Notes under the pieces: model-generated
Told to the model about the DNA's origin: nothing
Database searches by the model: none
What the model saw: only the letters and a program-made list of their open reading frames with translations
Shown here: one piece after another, positions 15,981 through 23,216 of the stretch
Layout: each line of letters starts with the position of its first letter
How positions within the stretch are numbered: position 1 is the first letter of the stretch
Assembly: GCA_049642385.1 (NCBI GenBank)
Contig: JBAROU010000053.1
Location: forward strand, 1-35,935
DNA from: JBAROU01 sp049642385
GTDB taxonomy: Bacteria; Chloroflexota; Dehalococcoidia; DSTF01; RBG-16-68-14
Direction: 5' to 3'
Length of the DNA: 35,935 nt
Made by a program: the position numbers and the translations under genes

Positions 15981-16460
15981 CTAACCGAACTCCGCCAGAT
16001 ACGCGTCCAGCGTCTCGCGGATGCCCTCGACGAGTGTGCGCAGGCTGGGGTTGCCTGCGACCATCGCGACAACCTCGTCGCTGAAGTACTGCTCGCGGTA
16101 CTCCCGCGCGGCGATCCAGCGGTGCTCGGAGTGCTCGAAGTTCAGCACCGGCTCCGTCCCGGGTGGGACGTCGCAGGTGTAGCTCAGCGCGAGCGCCGGC
16201 GTGCCATCGGGCTGGCGCGTGTGCCAGATGCGGAACAGGCGCAGGTTGTTGACCTCCAGCCCCGCCTCCTCGCGGATCTCGCGCCGGATGCCGTCCTCCG
16301 GGCTCTCGTCCTCCTCCAGTCCGCCGCCCGGCCAGTACCAGGCGCCGGACACCGAACCGACGGCTCGCTTCATGATCAAGATCTCGTCGCTACGCCGGAC
16401 CAGCGCGCCCAGGTGCACGTGGAAGCGGGTCGGCTGCCAACTAGGCTCTTCGTCGACCAT
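15981..16460 (-). CDS. Nudix hydrolase
   Basis: The 159-residue product has a complete Nudix box: GGLEEDESPEDGIRREIREE followed by AGL, matching Gx5Ex7REUxEExGU and so keeping the metal-binding glutamates. The N-terminal HVHLGALVRRSDEILIMKR and GAWYWPGGG segments are typical of ADP-ribose or nucleotide diphosphate hydrolases, but the substrate cannot be fixed. Its start codon lies 4 bases after the stop of the SDR gene, and its Shine-Dalgarno GGAGGTG sits within the SDR end, so it is translated from an SDR-Nudix-HIT transcript. Confidence 0.92.
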   Translation of the reverse strand: MVDEEPSWQPTRFHVHLGALVRRSDEILIMKRAVGSVSGAWYWPGGGLEEDESPEDGIRREIREEAGLEVNNLRLFRIWHTRQPDGTPALALSYTCDVPPGTEPVLNFEHSEHRWIAAREYREQYFSDEVVAMVAGNPSLRTLVEGIRETLDAYLAEFG

Positions 16461-16464
16461 CGCC

Positions 16465-17208
16465 TTACACCTCCCTCCGCCCCGTCACCGGCACCACCGC
16501 GCCCGTGACGAGGCGCGCTCGCTCCGAACAGAGGAACGCGACGACCTCCGCCACGTCCTGCGGCGTGGGTTCGCCCTCGGCTTTGCCCTCGGCGAGGAGT
16601 CGTGCCTGCTCCAGCGTCACGTACGCGATTGGTCCCGGCGCGATAGCGTTGATCGTGATCCCGTGCGCCAGCTCGCGCGGGCCCAGCGTGCGCGCGAGCC
16701 AGTGGCGCGCAGCCTTGCCGAGCGGGTAATCGAGCGGCGCCTCAGGCGGCCCGAAACGCCAGTCGTCCGCGCCCAGCCCGCCGATGAGGACGATGCGCCC
16801 CCACCCGCGCGCGCGCATGCCCGGCAGCACGGCGCGGATTACCGCGTACGCCGCGTCGATCTCCTCCGCCATCACCGCGCGCCAGTGCGCCGGCTCGATG
16901 TCGACGATGTCGCGTGGCTTCCATGAGCCGCCCGCACTCACGACGGCAACGTCGACCCGACCGAAGCGTTCCTCCGCAATACGCACCATCGCTTGCACGG
17001 CATCGGGATCGGTTGTGTCCGCCTGGTGGGCGAACGCGCGCACGCCGATCGATTCGATGACGTGCGCGACCTCCTCCGCGCGCTCGCCGCGCTCCTTGTA
17101 GTTCACGACGATGTCCGCGCCTTCGCGCGCGAGCGTGAGCGCGATGCTGCGCCCTATCCCGCGGCCCGAGGCGCCGGTGACCAACGCGACGCGTCCCGAA
17201 AGCTCCAT
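16465..17208 (-). CDS. SDR family oxidoreductase, atypical active site
   Basis: The 247-residue product is a classical-length short-chain dehydrogenase. It has the cofactor loop TGASGRGIGRS (11-21), NYKERGE after strand 2 (NADP-type), VSAGGS in place of NNAG, Tyr161-x3-Lys165 (YPLGK), GITINAIAPGPIAY and a C-terminal FLCSERARLVTGAVVPVTG. The strand-5 end reads RIVLIGGLGADDW, so the usual catalytic Ser is Gly and an extra loop precedes the Tyr; catalysis may be altered. ATG at 17208 was chosen because the Rossmann motif starts eight residues later and a GGAG lies upstream; the longer ORF would run through two intergenic palindromes. It heads the SDR-Nudix-HIT operon. Confidence 0.87.
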   Translation of the reverse strand: MELSGRVALVTGASGRGIGRSIALTLAREGADIVVNYKERGERAEEVAHVIESIGVRAFAHQADTTDPDAVQAMVRIAEERFGRVDVAVVSAGGSWKPRDIVDIEPAHWRAVMAEEIDAAYAVIRAVLPGMRARGWGRIVLIGGLGADDWRFGPPEAPLDYPLGKAARHWLARTLGPRELAHGITINAIAPGPIAYVTLEQARLLAEGKAEGEPTPQDVAEVVAFLCSERARLVTGAVVPVTGRREV

Positions 17209-17223
17209 ACCGAATCTCCGAAG

Positions 17224-17241
17224 GTCGGGCTCCAGCCCGAC
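17224..17241. repeat. Palindrome in the divergent SDR/FabL intergenic region (copy 1)
   Basis: GTCGGGCT-CC-AGCCCGAC is a perfect inverted repeat with 8-base arms and a 2-base centre, 16 bases upstream of the SDR start. From memory, very similar GTCGGGCTnnAGCCCGAC palindromes occur as dispersed repeats in several bacterial phyla. Confidence 0.5.
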
Positions 17242-17293
17242 ATTCATGCCCCCGCAGCAGGAAGCGTAGCATGGGGTGCAAAAGTCAGCTATG

Positions 17294-17314
17294 CCGCCCC
17301 GACAATCGGGGCGG
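17294..17314. repeat. Palindrome in the divergent SDR/FabL intergenic region (copy 2)
   Basis: CCGCCCCGA-CAA-TCGGGGCGG is a perfect inverted repeat with 9-base arms and a 3-base loop, 48 bases upstream of the FabL-like start. It lies in a leader position for either gene and has no T-run on either side. Confidence 0.5.
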
Positions 17315-17361
17315 TTAGGTAGTCCTTGCACCAGCCGTCACCCGTCGACATACTGCGCCCG

Positions 17362-18153
17362 ATGGCAGAGCGACCGTTCGCAGGTAAGGTGGCGCTCGTC
17401 ACGGGCGGCAGTCGCGGCATCGGCCGCGCGTGTGTCATGAAGCTCGCAGGGCTTGGCGCCGACGTGGTCGTGAACTACTCGCGCAACGCCAAGGACGCCG
17501 AAGCCGCCACCCACGGTGCCGAAGCGCTCGGCGCGCGCCCGGACGGGCGCCCGTCTGGGCGCGCGCTCGCGCTGCAGGCCGACATGGGCGACCGCGATGC
17601 GATCCTCGCAATGTTCGAGCGTGTGCGGACGGAGTTCGGCCGCCTCGACGTGTTGGTGAACAGCGCCGCGCGCGGGCTAGAGCGGCCTCGCGGCGCGATC
17701 GATTCCTTGCCCAAGCATCTCAAGCACACCATGGACGTCAACGTGCTCGGCCCGTGGTTCTGCGCCCAGGAGGCCGCAAAGCTCATGCGAGACGGCGGTT
17801 CGATTGTGAACCTGCTCAGCCCGGGAGCGCAGCGTTACCTACCTCGTTACGCGCCGGTGGGCGTATCGAAAGGCGCGCTGGCGTCCCTCACGACCTATCT
17901 CGCCGTCGAGCTCGCGCCCCAGGGCATTCGCGTGAACGGCGTGTCGGCGGGTCTTGTCGAAGGGACCGACGGGGTGCGTATGCTGCCGCCCGAACTGCTC
18001 AAACGCTATCGAGACGCCGTCCCGGCCGGTCGCCTGATCCGCCCCGAGGAGGTCGCGGACGCGGTGGCGTTCCTCTGCAGCGACGAGGCGGCGATGATCG
18101 TTGGGCAGGTGCTGTTGGTGGACGGCGGGTATTCGTTGTTGGGGCTGGCCTAG
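17362..18153 (+). CDS. FabL-type enoyl-ACP reductase III-like SDR
   Basis: The 263-residue product matches Bacillus FabL along its length: TGGSRGIGRACVMKLA, NYSRNAKDAEAA, FGRLDVLVNSAARG, FCAQEAAKLM, RYLPRYAPVGVSKGAL and YLAVELAPQGIRVNGVSAG. The active site is Tyr163-x6-Lys170 (YAPVGVSK), the spacing that separates FabL/FabI enoyl reductases from ordinary SDRs (Yx3K). It would reduce trans-2-enoyl-ACP with NADPH, the last step of each fatty acid elongation cycle. Residues 57-69 (GARPDGRPSGRA) form an insertion of about eight residues relative to FabL, between helix C and strand 3, encoded by a 36-base near-perfect palindrome. ATG at 17362 was chosen since the fold starts there. Biochemical function is inferred from the motif and alignment by eye. 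Confidence 0.8.
   Translation: MAERPFAGKVALVTGGSRGIGRACVMKLAGLGADVVVNYSRNAKDAEAATHGAEALGARPDGRPSGRALALQADMGDRDAILAMFERVRTEFGRLDVLVNSAARGLERPRGAIDSLPKHLKHTMDVNVLGPWFCAQEAAKLMRDGGSIVNLLSPGAQRYLPRYAPVGVSKGALASLTTYLAVELAPQGIRVNGVSAGLVEGTDGVRMLPPELLKRYRDAVPAGRLIRPEEVADAVAFLCSDEAAMIVGQVLLVDGGYSLLGLA
17531..17566. repeat. 36-base palindrome inside the FabL-like gene
   Basis: Two 18-base arms, GCGCGCGCCCGGACGGGC and GCCCGTCTGGGCGCGCGC, abut without a spacer and pair with one mismatch, which is a G-U pair in RNA. The frame is preserved, adding roughly eight residues to a loop of the protein. Confidence 0.75.
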
Positions 18154-18157
18154 GCGG

Positions 18158-18994
18158 TCAGGCGATGGCCTGCATCTCTACCACGGCGTTCAGCGGTTCC
18201 AGCCGCTGGTAGGCCGCCGCGAAAAGATCCTCCGGCTCCTCACCGTCCACACCGAAGAGCGCCATCCCCATCCGACTCTCGCTCAGCGAAGCGAACGGCT
18301 CGGCCGATCGCTGAAACGCCTCGCCCAGACGTTGGATGATGCTGCTGCACGCCTCCGGCCCCGCGCCAACGGCGAGCAGCCAGACCTCGTGCGGCCAGGA
18401 GTCGCCCACCACGTCCTGCGATCGAATGATGCTCCGCGCGAGCATGGTCGCGATCTGCCGGTCTTCGTCCCACCGTTCCTGCGATCCGTTGCCGTTGGCC
18501 GGCAGCTGCACGACCATGAGGGCAAACATCTTGCGCCGGTCCTTGCGCGCGCGCGCGCATTCGAGGGCGATCCGGCTGTAGAATTGGCTGCGCCCTCGAA
18601 TGAGCTGCTGCGCGCCGAACAGGACGCGCAGGAACTCCGGTACGGATTCGTTGCGGAACGCGGGGCCCCACACAATGACGAATAGCAGCGACATGATGAA
18701 CGTGGCGAAGCTGAGGACGAGCGCGCCCGCGACGCCCGCGCCGTAGTTCTCGGTCGTCATGCCGAAGGGGATCCAGGGGAACAGCCACAGCGCAAGAACG
18801 AACGCGAGGAGAGCGATCCCACCGAACGCAAAGCGCATGAGCGCAAGGCGAACCCGTTGGGCTCGTATCTGCTCAACGACCTGCGCGACACCGCCCGAGC
18901 GTGCGGGCATGCTGCGTGGACCTTGCACTATGGTATGGCCGCTCCTCTCGAAAGAGTCGGCAGCGCGAAGCTGTCCGTATTGTGTTATCGTCAT
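18158..18994 (-). CDS. Membrane protein with degenerate GGDEF-like domain
   Basis: The 278-residue product has two membrane helices (about 53-74 and 86-110) and a cytoplasmic C-terminal domain (135-275) with the pattern of a diguanylate cyclase fold. FYSRIALECARARKDRRKMFALMVVQL resembles the entry helix and strand 1, RSIIRSQDVVGDSWPHEVWLL resembles the region around the active site, and SRMGMALFGVDGEEPEDLFAAAYQRL resembles the closing strand and helix. The GGDEF loop is replaced by GDSWPHEV, and no metal-binding DxD or RxxD I-site is visible, so c-di-GMP synthesis is unlikely. It may bind a nucleotide or signal by protein contact. It converges on the FabL-like gene with 4 bases between them and is divergent from the methyltransferase operon. 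The fold assignment is by pattern only. Confidence 0.65.
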   Translation of the reverse strand: MTITQYGQLRAADSFERSGHTIVQGPRSMPARSGGVAQVVEQIRAQRVRLALMRFAFGGIALLAFVLALWLFPWIPFGMTTENYGAGVAGALVLSFATFIMSLLFVIVWGPAFRNESVPEFLRVLFGAQQLIRGRSQFYSRIALECARARKDRRKMFALMVVQLPANGNGSQERWDEDRQIATMLARSIIRSQDVVGDSWPHEVWLLAVGAGPEACSSIIQRLGEAFQRSAEPFASLSESRMGMALFGVDGEEPEDLFAAAYQRLEPLNAVVEMQAIA

Positions 18995-19069
18995 TTCGCT
19001 GGCCTGGTGTAGCCGTGAGCGAACGATCTGCTTGGAAATCCTCGATTCGGACCAGATTAGGGAGATTCG

Positions 19070-19096
19070 ATGGCCAAGATCATGGCCGTTGGCTAG
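19070..19096 (+). CDS. Possible 8-codon leader ORF upstream of the methyltransferase operon
   Basis: ATG GCC AAG ATC ATG GCC GTT GGC TAG encodes MAKIMAVG and is preceded by AGGGAG at a good distance (4-5 bases). It lies 54 bases upstream of the methyltransferase start in a 156-base gap that holds nothing else I recognise. It may be a translated leader or chance. Confidence 0.2.
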   Translation: MAKIMAVG

Positions 19097-19150
19097 GGGA
19101 TACCACCTAGACTGCCTCAGTTCGCCCCTGGCCTGGGGCGTGGAGAAGCT

Positions 19151-19798
19151 GTGAGCGCGGAAAGCTCAGAACGCGGCCATCGTTGGTTCGCTGCCCTGTA
19201 CGACAGGATGACGGGCGCCATGGAGCGCCACCTCGGCGCCAAGGTGCGCCGGATCATCGTCGGCGAGGCGCACGGCCGCGTGCTCGAGATCGGTGTAGGG
19301 ACCGGCGCAAGCTTCTCGTACTATCCCCACGACGCGCAGGTCATTGGCATAGAGCCGGACCCTTACATGCTGGCCCGCGCCGAGGGCAGGCGCGCTGACG
19401 ATGGCTTCGACCAGATCGAGCTGCGCCAGGCGCCCGCAGAGCAGCTCCCGTTTGAGGACGCTTCGTTCGACCACGTGGTGAGCACGCTGGTCCTCTGTAC
19501 GGTGCGCGATGTCCCACAAGCGCTGGCGGAGGCGCGCCGTGTCCTCCGGCCCGGCGGCACGTTGCGCTTCTTTGAGCACGTGCGCAACGACGAGAGCCGC
19601 TTCTGGGGTGTCATACAAGACGCCATCGTGCCTATCTGGAGCTGGATCGGCGCCGGCTGCCACCCCAACCGTCGCACGGAGCAGGCCATCGCCGACGCCG
19701 GCTTCGCCATCGAGTCGGTGGAGCGCGCGCGCGCCGGGCCCGGTACGCCCGCCATCTACGGCGTCGCGCGGCGCGATCTCGGCGGCGAACGAGCGTGA
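19151..19798 (+). CDS. Class I SAM-dependent methyltransferase
   Basis: The 215-residue product has the methyltransferase-11 core: motif I VLEIGVGTGASFSYY (44-58), the acidic end of strand 2 IGIEPD, motif II LPFEDASFDHVVSTLVLCTV and post-motif EARRVLRPGGTLRFFEHVR. It is UbiE-like in length and C-terminal shape (PIWSWIGAGCHPNR), a group that also includes membrane-lipid and small-molecule methyltransferases; the substrate is not clear. It starts at GTG 19151, chosen because it begins the compact domain. Its stop overlaps the MFS transporter start (GTGA, 19795-19798). The three-gene run methyltransferase-transporter-FAD oxidoreductase suggests modification and export or uptake of a small molecule. 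Confidence 0.87.
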   Translation: MSAESSERGHRWFAALYDRMTGAMERHLGAKVRRIIVGEAHGRVLEIGVGTGASFSYYPHDAQVIGIEPDPYMLARAEGRRADDGFDQIELRQAPAEQLPFEDASFDHVVSTLVLCTVRDVPQALAEARRVLRPGGTLRFFEHVRNDESRFWGVIQDAIVPIWSWIGAGCHPNRRTEQAIADAGFAIESVERARAGPGTPAIYGVARRDLGGERA

Positions 19799-21030
19799 CC
19801 CAGCCCGCGGAAGCCGAAGGCTCCCTCGTCGACGAAGAATCGCCGGTGGCGGGCGTCTCCCGAAACGTCTTCGTGCTTGGCCTGGTGAGCTTCGCTGCGG
19901 ATATATCCTCCGAGATGCTCTACCCAGTACTCCCCATTTTCTTTACGGTGACGCTCGGCGCGCCGGTCGCGCTTGTCGGCGTGATCGAGGGCATCGCCGA
20001 AGGCACAGCGGGCACGTCGAAGGTCGCCGCTGGCTGGTGGTCGGACCGATTGCCGCGCCGCCGCCCGCTTGTCGCCGCCGGTTACGGACTGTCGGCGCTC
20101 GGCAAGCTACTGCTCGCCGTTTCGTTCGTCTGGCCGCAGGCGCTGCTGGCGCGCTTCAGCGATCGTCTGGGGAAGGGAACGCGCACTGCCCCACGCGACG
20201 CGCTTATTGCCGAATCATCGTTGGCAGGTAAGCGCGGGCGGGCCTTCGGCTTTCATCGCGCGCTTGACACCACGGGAGCAGTTCTCGGGCCGCTGATCGG
20301 CCTGGCGCTCATAGCCTCGTTTGGGCAGGACCACTTGCGGCTCGTCTTCGCGCTCGCGGTGCTGCCCGCCATTGCGAGCGTCGTGCTCGTGTCGCTTGCG
20401 CGCGAGCGCGCCCGAACGCATACGCCGCGCGAACCGCAGCGAATGCGCGTCGATTTTCAAGGCGCGCCGCGGGGCTACTGGATGTTCCTTGGCGTGAGCG
20501 CGCTCTTTGCCTTCGGCAATTCCAGCGATGCGTTCCTGCTGCTACGCGCGAGCGACCTCGGGCTGGGACTGACGGCGGTGATCTTGGCCTACGTCGTGTT
20601 CAACACCACCTACGCGTTGCTGGCGTTTCCGGCGGGCATCGTGTCGGACAGAATCGGACGGCGCGTGGTGCTCACGGGTGGCTTTCTCGCCTTCGGAGTG
20701 GTGTACCTCGGGTTCGCCGGTGCGGACGGAGGAGCCGCGGTGTGGCCCCTGTTCGCTGCATACGGGCTGACCATGGCCTTTACTGAAGGTGTAGGCCGCG
20801 CCTGGATCGCCGACCTTTCGCCCTCCGACCGGCGCGGCGCGTTCGTTGGGCTCTATCACACGACCATCGGTCTGACGGCCGTGGCCGCGAGCGTCCTTGC
20901 GGGTGTCCTGTGGGACCAGGTCGGGCCGTCCGCGCCGTTCGTTCTCGGGGCGGTCACTGGGCTGGCCGCTGCTGCCTTGATCCTGATCGTGCCCAGCGCG
21001 CCCACCACTGTGCTTGAGGTCAGCGCATGA
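19795..21030 (+). CDS. MFS transporter (12 membrane helices)
   Basis: The 411-residue product shows two six-helix halves. The loop between helices 2 and 3 reads WWSDRLPRRRPLVAAG and the matching loop in the second half GIVSDRIGRRVVLTGG, both major-facilitator motif A variants. FSDRLGKGTRTAPRDALIAES is the signature of a bacterial MFS group found near redox and metal genes. FFTVTLGAPVALVGVIEGIAEGTAGTSK forms helix 2. The substrate is unknown. It is translationally coupled at both ends (GTGA with the methyltransferase, ATGA with the FAD oxidoreductase). No binding protein or regulator is adjacent. Confidence 0.9.
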   Translation: MTQPAEAEGSLVDEESPVAGVSRNVFVLGLVSFAADISSEMLYPVLPIFFTVTLGAPVALVGVIEGIAEGTAGTSKVAAGWWSDRLPRRRPLVAAGYGLSALGKLLLAVSFVWPQALLARFSDRLGKGTRTAPRDALIAESSLAGKRGRAFGFHRALDTTGAVLGPLIGLALIASFGQDHLRLVFALAVLPAIASVVLVSLARERARTHTPREPQRMRVDFQGAPRGYWMFLGVSALFAFGNSSDAFLLLRASDLGLGLTAVILAYVVFNTTYALLAFPAGIVSDRIGRRVVLTGGFLAFGVVYLGFAGADGGAAVWPLFAAYGLTMAFTEGVGRAWIADLSPSDRRGAFVGLYHTTIGLTAVAASVLAGVLWDQVGPSAPFVLGAVTGLAAAALILIVPSAPTTVLEVSA

Positions 21031-22304
21031 CGGATCGTGACTACGTCGAGTTGCCCGTCGAGCGCGTGCCAGTCGTCGCTCGCTGCGACGTGCTCGTCGT
21101 TGGGGGCGGCTCGGCGGGCCTCTCCGCCGCGATCGCGGCGCGACGGCAGGGCGCCGACGTCATCCTCGTCGAGCGCTACGGTTACCTGGGCGGCCTCGCC
21201 TCGGGCGGGCTCATCGTGCTGTTGCTCACGCTCGACGACGGTACGGGTCGCCAGGTCGTCGCTGGCCTCTGCCAGGAGCTGGTCGAGCGTCTGGAGGCGC
21301 GCGATGCCTGCTCCTACCCGCCCCGCGCCGAGTGGGGCGATCCCAACGATGAGCTGGTCGAGCGCTATCGACGTCAAGGTCTGGTCTGGGGCTCCGCGCC
21401 GCACAAGGTGCGCTACTCCGTCGCCTACGACCCGGAGGATTTCAAGTTCGTCGCGAACGAGTGGGTCGCCGACGCCGGCGTTCGTCTCATGTACCACCGC
21501 TGGGCGTCCAACATCGTGCGCGACGGCAACCGCATCACGCACGTTGTATTCACCTCGAAAGCCGGACACCAGGCGATCGCATGTGACACCGTGATCGATG
21601 CTACCGGCGATGGCGACGTCTTTGTGCTGGCCGAAGAGCCGTTCGAGCTGGAGCAAGTGCATCCGTGGCTCTGGTTTCGCATGTCCGGCGTTGACGACAT
21701 CGACGCGGCGCAGGCGACGCGTAGCGGCATGTTCTTTCGCACAGTGCGCCCCGGCCAGGCGCTCATGCCCTGGGGCGCCGCGGAGCGCATCGATCGACGT
21801 ATCGACGCAACCAACCCGGACGACCTCACGCACGCGGAGATCGAATGCCGGCGCATGGTGATGGAGGAGGTCGGGCGGCTACGCGCGCAGGTACCCGGCT
21901 TCGAGCGCGCCTACCTCACGGACGTGGCGCTCACGCTCGGTATCACGGAGTCGCGCCGGCTCGTTGGGCGCTACGTCCTGCGCCGCGAAGACCTCGATCA
22001 GCCGTTCGACGACGTGATCGCCGTCACCGGCCACTGGACCAAGTACGACTGCACCTACCAGATCCCCTATCGCAGCCTGCTGCCGCAGCGCACGACGAAC
22101 CTGCTCGCGGCTGGCCGCTGCATCAGCGTCGACCACCGCGCCCACCACGCGACGAAAGAGATCCCGGCCTGCTTCGCCACCGGCGAGGCGGCCGGCATCG
22201 CCGCCACGCTCGCCCTGCGCCGCAGCGCTGCGCTGCCGGAAGTGGACGTCTCGGAGTTACAAGCCGCGCTGCGTAAGGCGGGCGCGTGGCTGCCGAACGG
22301 GTAG
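21027..22304 (+). CDS. FAD-dependent oxidoreductase (FAD_oxidored family)
   Basis: The 425-residue product has the FAD-binding Rossmann motif GGGSAGLSAAIAARR (26-40) with acidic residue ERYGYLGG at the end of strand 2. It also has the second nucleotide segment DTVIDATGDGDVF and the C-terminal NLLAAGRCISVDHRAHHATKEIPACFATGEAAG that closes over FAD. This layout fits the PF12831-type oxidoreductases, which act on varied small organic substrates; several are annotated as thiazole or xanthan-lyase related, without evidence here. There is no covalent-flavin His motif or Fe-S Cys cluster. It is the third gene of the overlapping run from 19151, so it probably acts on the compound moved by the transporter. 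Its end is 12 bases from the convergent SDR. Confidence 0.85.
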   Translation: MTDRDYVELPVERVPVVARCDVLVVGGGSAGLSAAIAARRQGADVILVERYGYLGGLASGGLIVLLLTLDDGTGRQVVAGLCQELVERLEARDACSYPPRAEWGDPNDELVERYRRQGLVWGSAPHKVRYSVAYDPEDFKFVANEWVADAGVRLMYHRWASNIVRDGNRITHVVFTSKAGHQAIACDTVIDATGDGDVFVLAEEPFELEQVHPWLWFRMSGVDDIDAAQATRSGMFFRTVRPGQALMPWGAAERIDRRIDATNPDDLTHAEIECRRMVMEEVGRLRAQVPGFERAYLTDVALTLGITESRRLVGRYVLRREDLDQPFDDVIAVTGHWTKYDCTYQIPYRSLLPQRTTNLLAAGRCISVDHRAHHATKEIPACFATGEAAGIAATLALRRSAALPEVDVSELQAALRKAGAWLPNG

Positions 22305-22316
22305 GGGAGTGACGGC

Positions 22317-23072
22317 TCAGCGCATCCTGCCCGCCGCCATCCCGCCATCGGCGAAAATCAGGCCGCCCGTCACGTAGCCGGCGTCTTCGGATGCCAGGAA
22401 CAGCGCGACATCCGCCACGTCCTTCGGCTCGCCTGTGCGTCCCAGCGGTGCCACCTGTCTACCTGAAGCCTGTACCGCCTGCATCAGCGGCGCCGTCAAC
22501 GGCGTGTCGATCAATCCCGGGCCGATCGCGTTCACGGTGATACCGTGTGCCGCCAGCTCCAGCGCCATCACCCGCGTCAGCATGCGTACACCAGCCTTCG
22601 CTGCGTTGTACGGCGCCATCCCCGGGTACGCCTGCTCCGCCGCCAGCGAGGCGATCGTGATCATCCGCCCGCCCTGACCCTGCTCCACCATCCGGCGCGC
22701 CGCTGCCTGACACGAGAGGAACACGCCTGTCAGGTTCGTCTGGATCACTGCGTTCCAGTCTTCCTCTGAGAACTCGAGGAACGGCGCGGCGCGCCCGATG
22801 CCAGCATTCGCTACGAAGATATCGATCTTGCCCAGCGCCTCGACCGTCTCTCGTACCATGCGCTCGCAGTCGGCCTTGCTCGTCACGTCCGCCTCGATGA
22901 CCTGTGTGCGCCGTTCGAGGCCGCGCACCTGCTGCCCCGTCTCCTCAGCACCAGCGCGGTTCACGTCGGCGATGGCGATATCGGCGCCCTCCCCCGCGAA
23001 GCGCGCGCTGATCCCCCGCCCAATACCCGAGCCGCCGCCCGTCACAAGTGCTACCTTCCCCGCGAGCCGCAT
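22317..23072 (-). CDS. SDR family oxidoreductase (FabG/glucose dehydrogenase-like)
   Basis: The 251-residue product has all classical SDR motifs: TGGGSGIGRG (11-20), DVN after strand 2 (NAD-type acidic residue), ADVT, ANAGIG (89-94), Ser142 in TIASLAA, Tyr155-x3-Lys159 (YNAAK), GITVNAIGPGLIDTPL and a C-terminal FLASEDAGYVTGGLIFADGG. It is probably active. The substrate is unknown; sequence style resembles 3-oxoacyl-ACP reductase or glucose 1-dehydrogenase relatives. ATG at 23072 was chosen: it is preceded by AAAGGAGG and starts eight residues before the Rossmann motif, unlike the longer ORF. It is divergent from the MoxR operon, with the promoter of the latter in the gap. Confidence 0.92.
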   Translation of the reverse strand: MRLAGKVALVTGGGSGIGRGISARFAGEGADIAIADVNRAGAEETGQQVRGLERRTQVIEADVTSKADCERMVRETVEALGKIDIFVANAGIGRAAPFLEFSEEDWNAVIQTNLTGVFLSCQAAARRMVEQGQGGRMITIASLAAEQAYPGMAPYNAAKAGVRMLTRVMALELAAHGITVNAIGPGLIDTPLTAPLMQAVQASGRQVAPLGRTGEPKDVADVALFLASEDAGYVTGGLIFADGGMAAGRMR

Positions 23073-23143
23073 GGTGTTGCCTCCTTTGTCGATGTTGCGG
23101 GAGCACCATACCACGCTCGCCGCCTACCAGGCCTAGCCGCGTC

Positions 23144-23152
23144 TGCTATAAT
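23144..23152 (+). promoter_or_regulatory. Extended -10 promoter of the MoxR operon
   Basis: TGCTATAAT is a perfect extended -10 (TGn plus TATAAT). No -35 is visible 17 bases upstream, which fits extended -10 promoters. The predicted transcript start is near 23159 and leaves a leader of about 58 bases. Confidence 0.55.
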
Positions 23153-23216
23153 GCGTCTCGCCCTGCGCGAATAACGTATCGGTGTCCTCTCGGATGCGTT
23201 CGTCTCGAGGTGGTTG

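Noticed and set aside
17209..17331. N-terminal extension of the SDR gene to 17331
   Set aside because: The added residues would be encoded by two intergenic palindromes and show no SDR similarity; ATG 17208 has a Shine-Dalgarno.
18545..18556. (GC)6 run as a possible Z-DNA or phase-variation tract
   Set aside because: It is short, within a coding region of similar composition, and encodes ordinary Ala/Arg residues.
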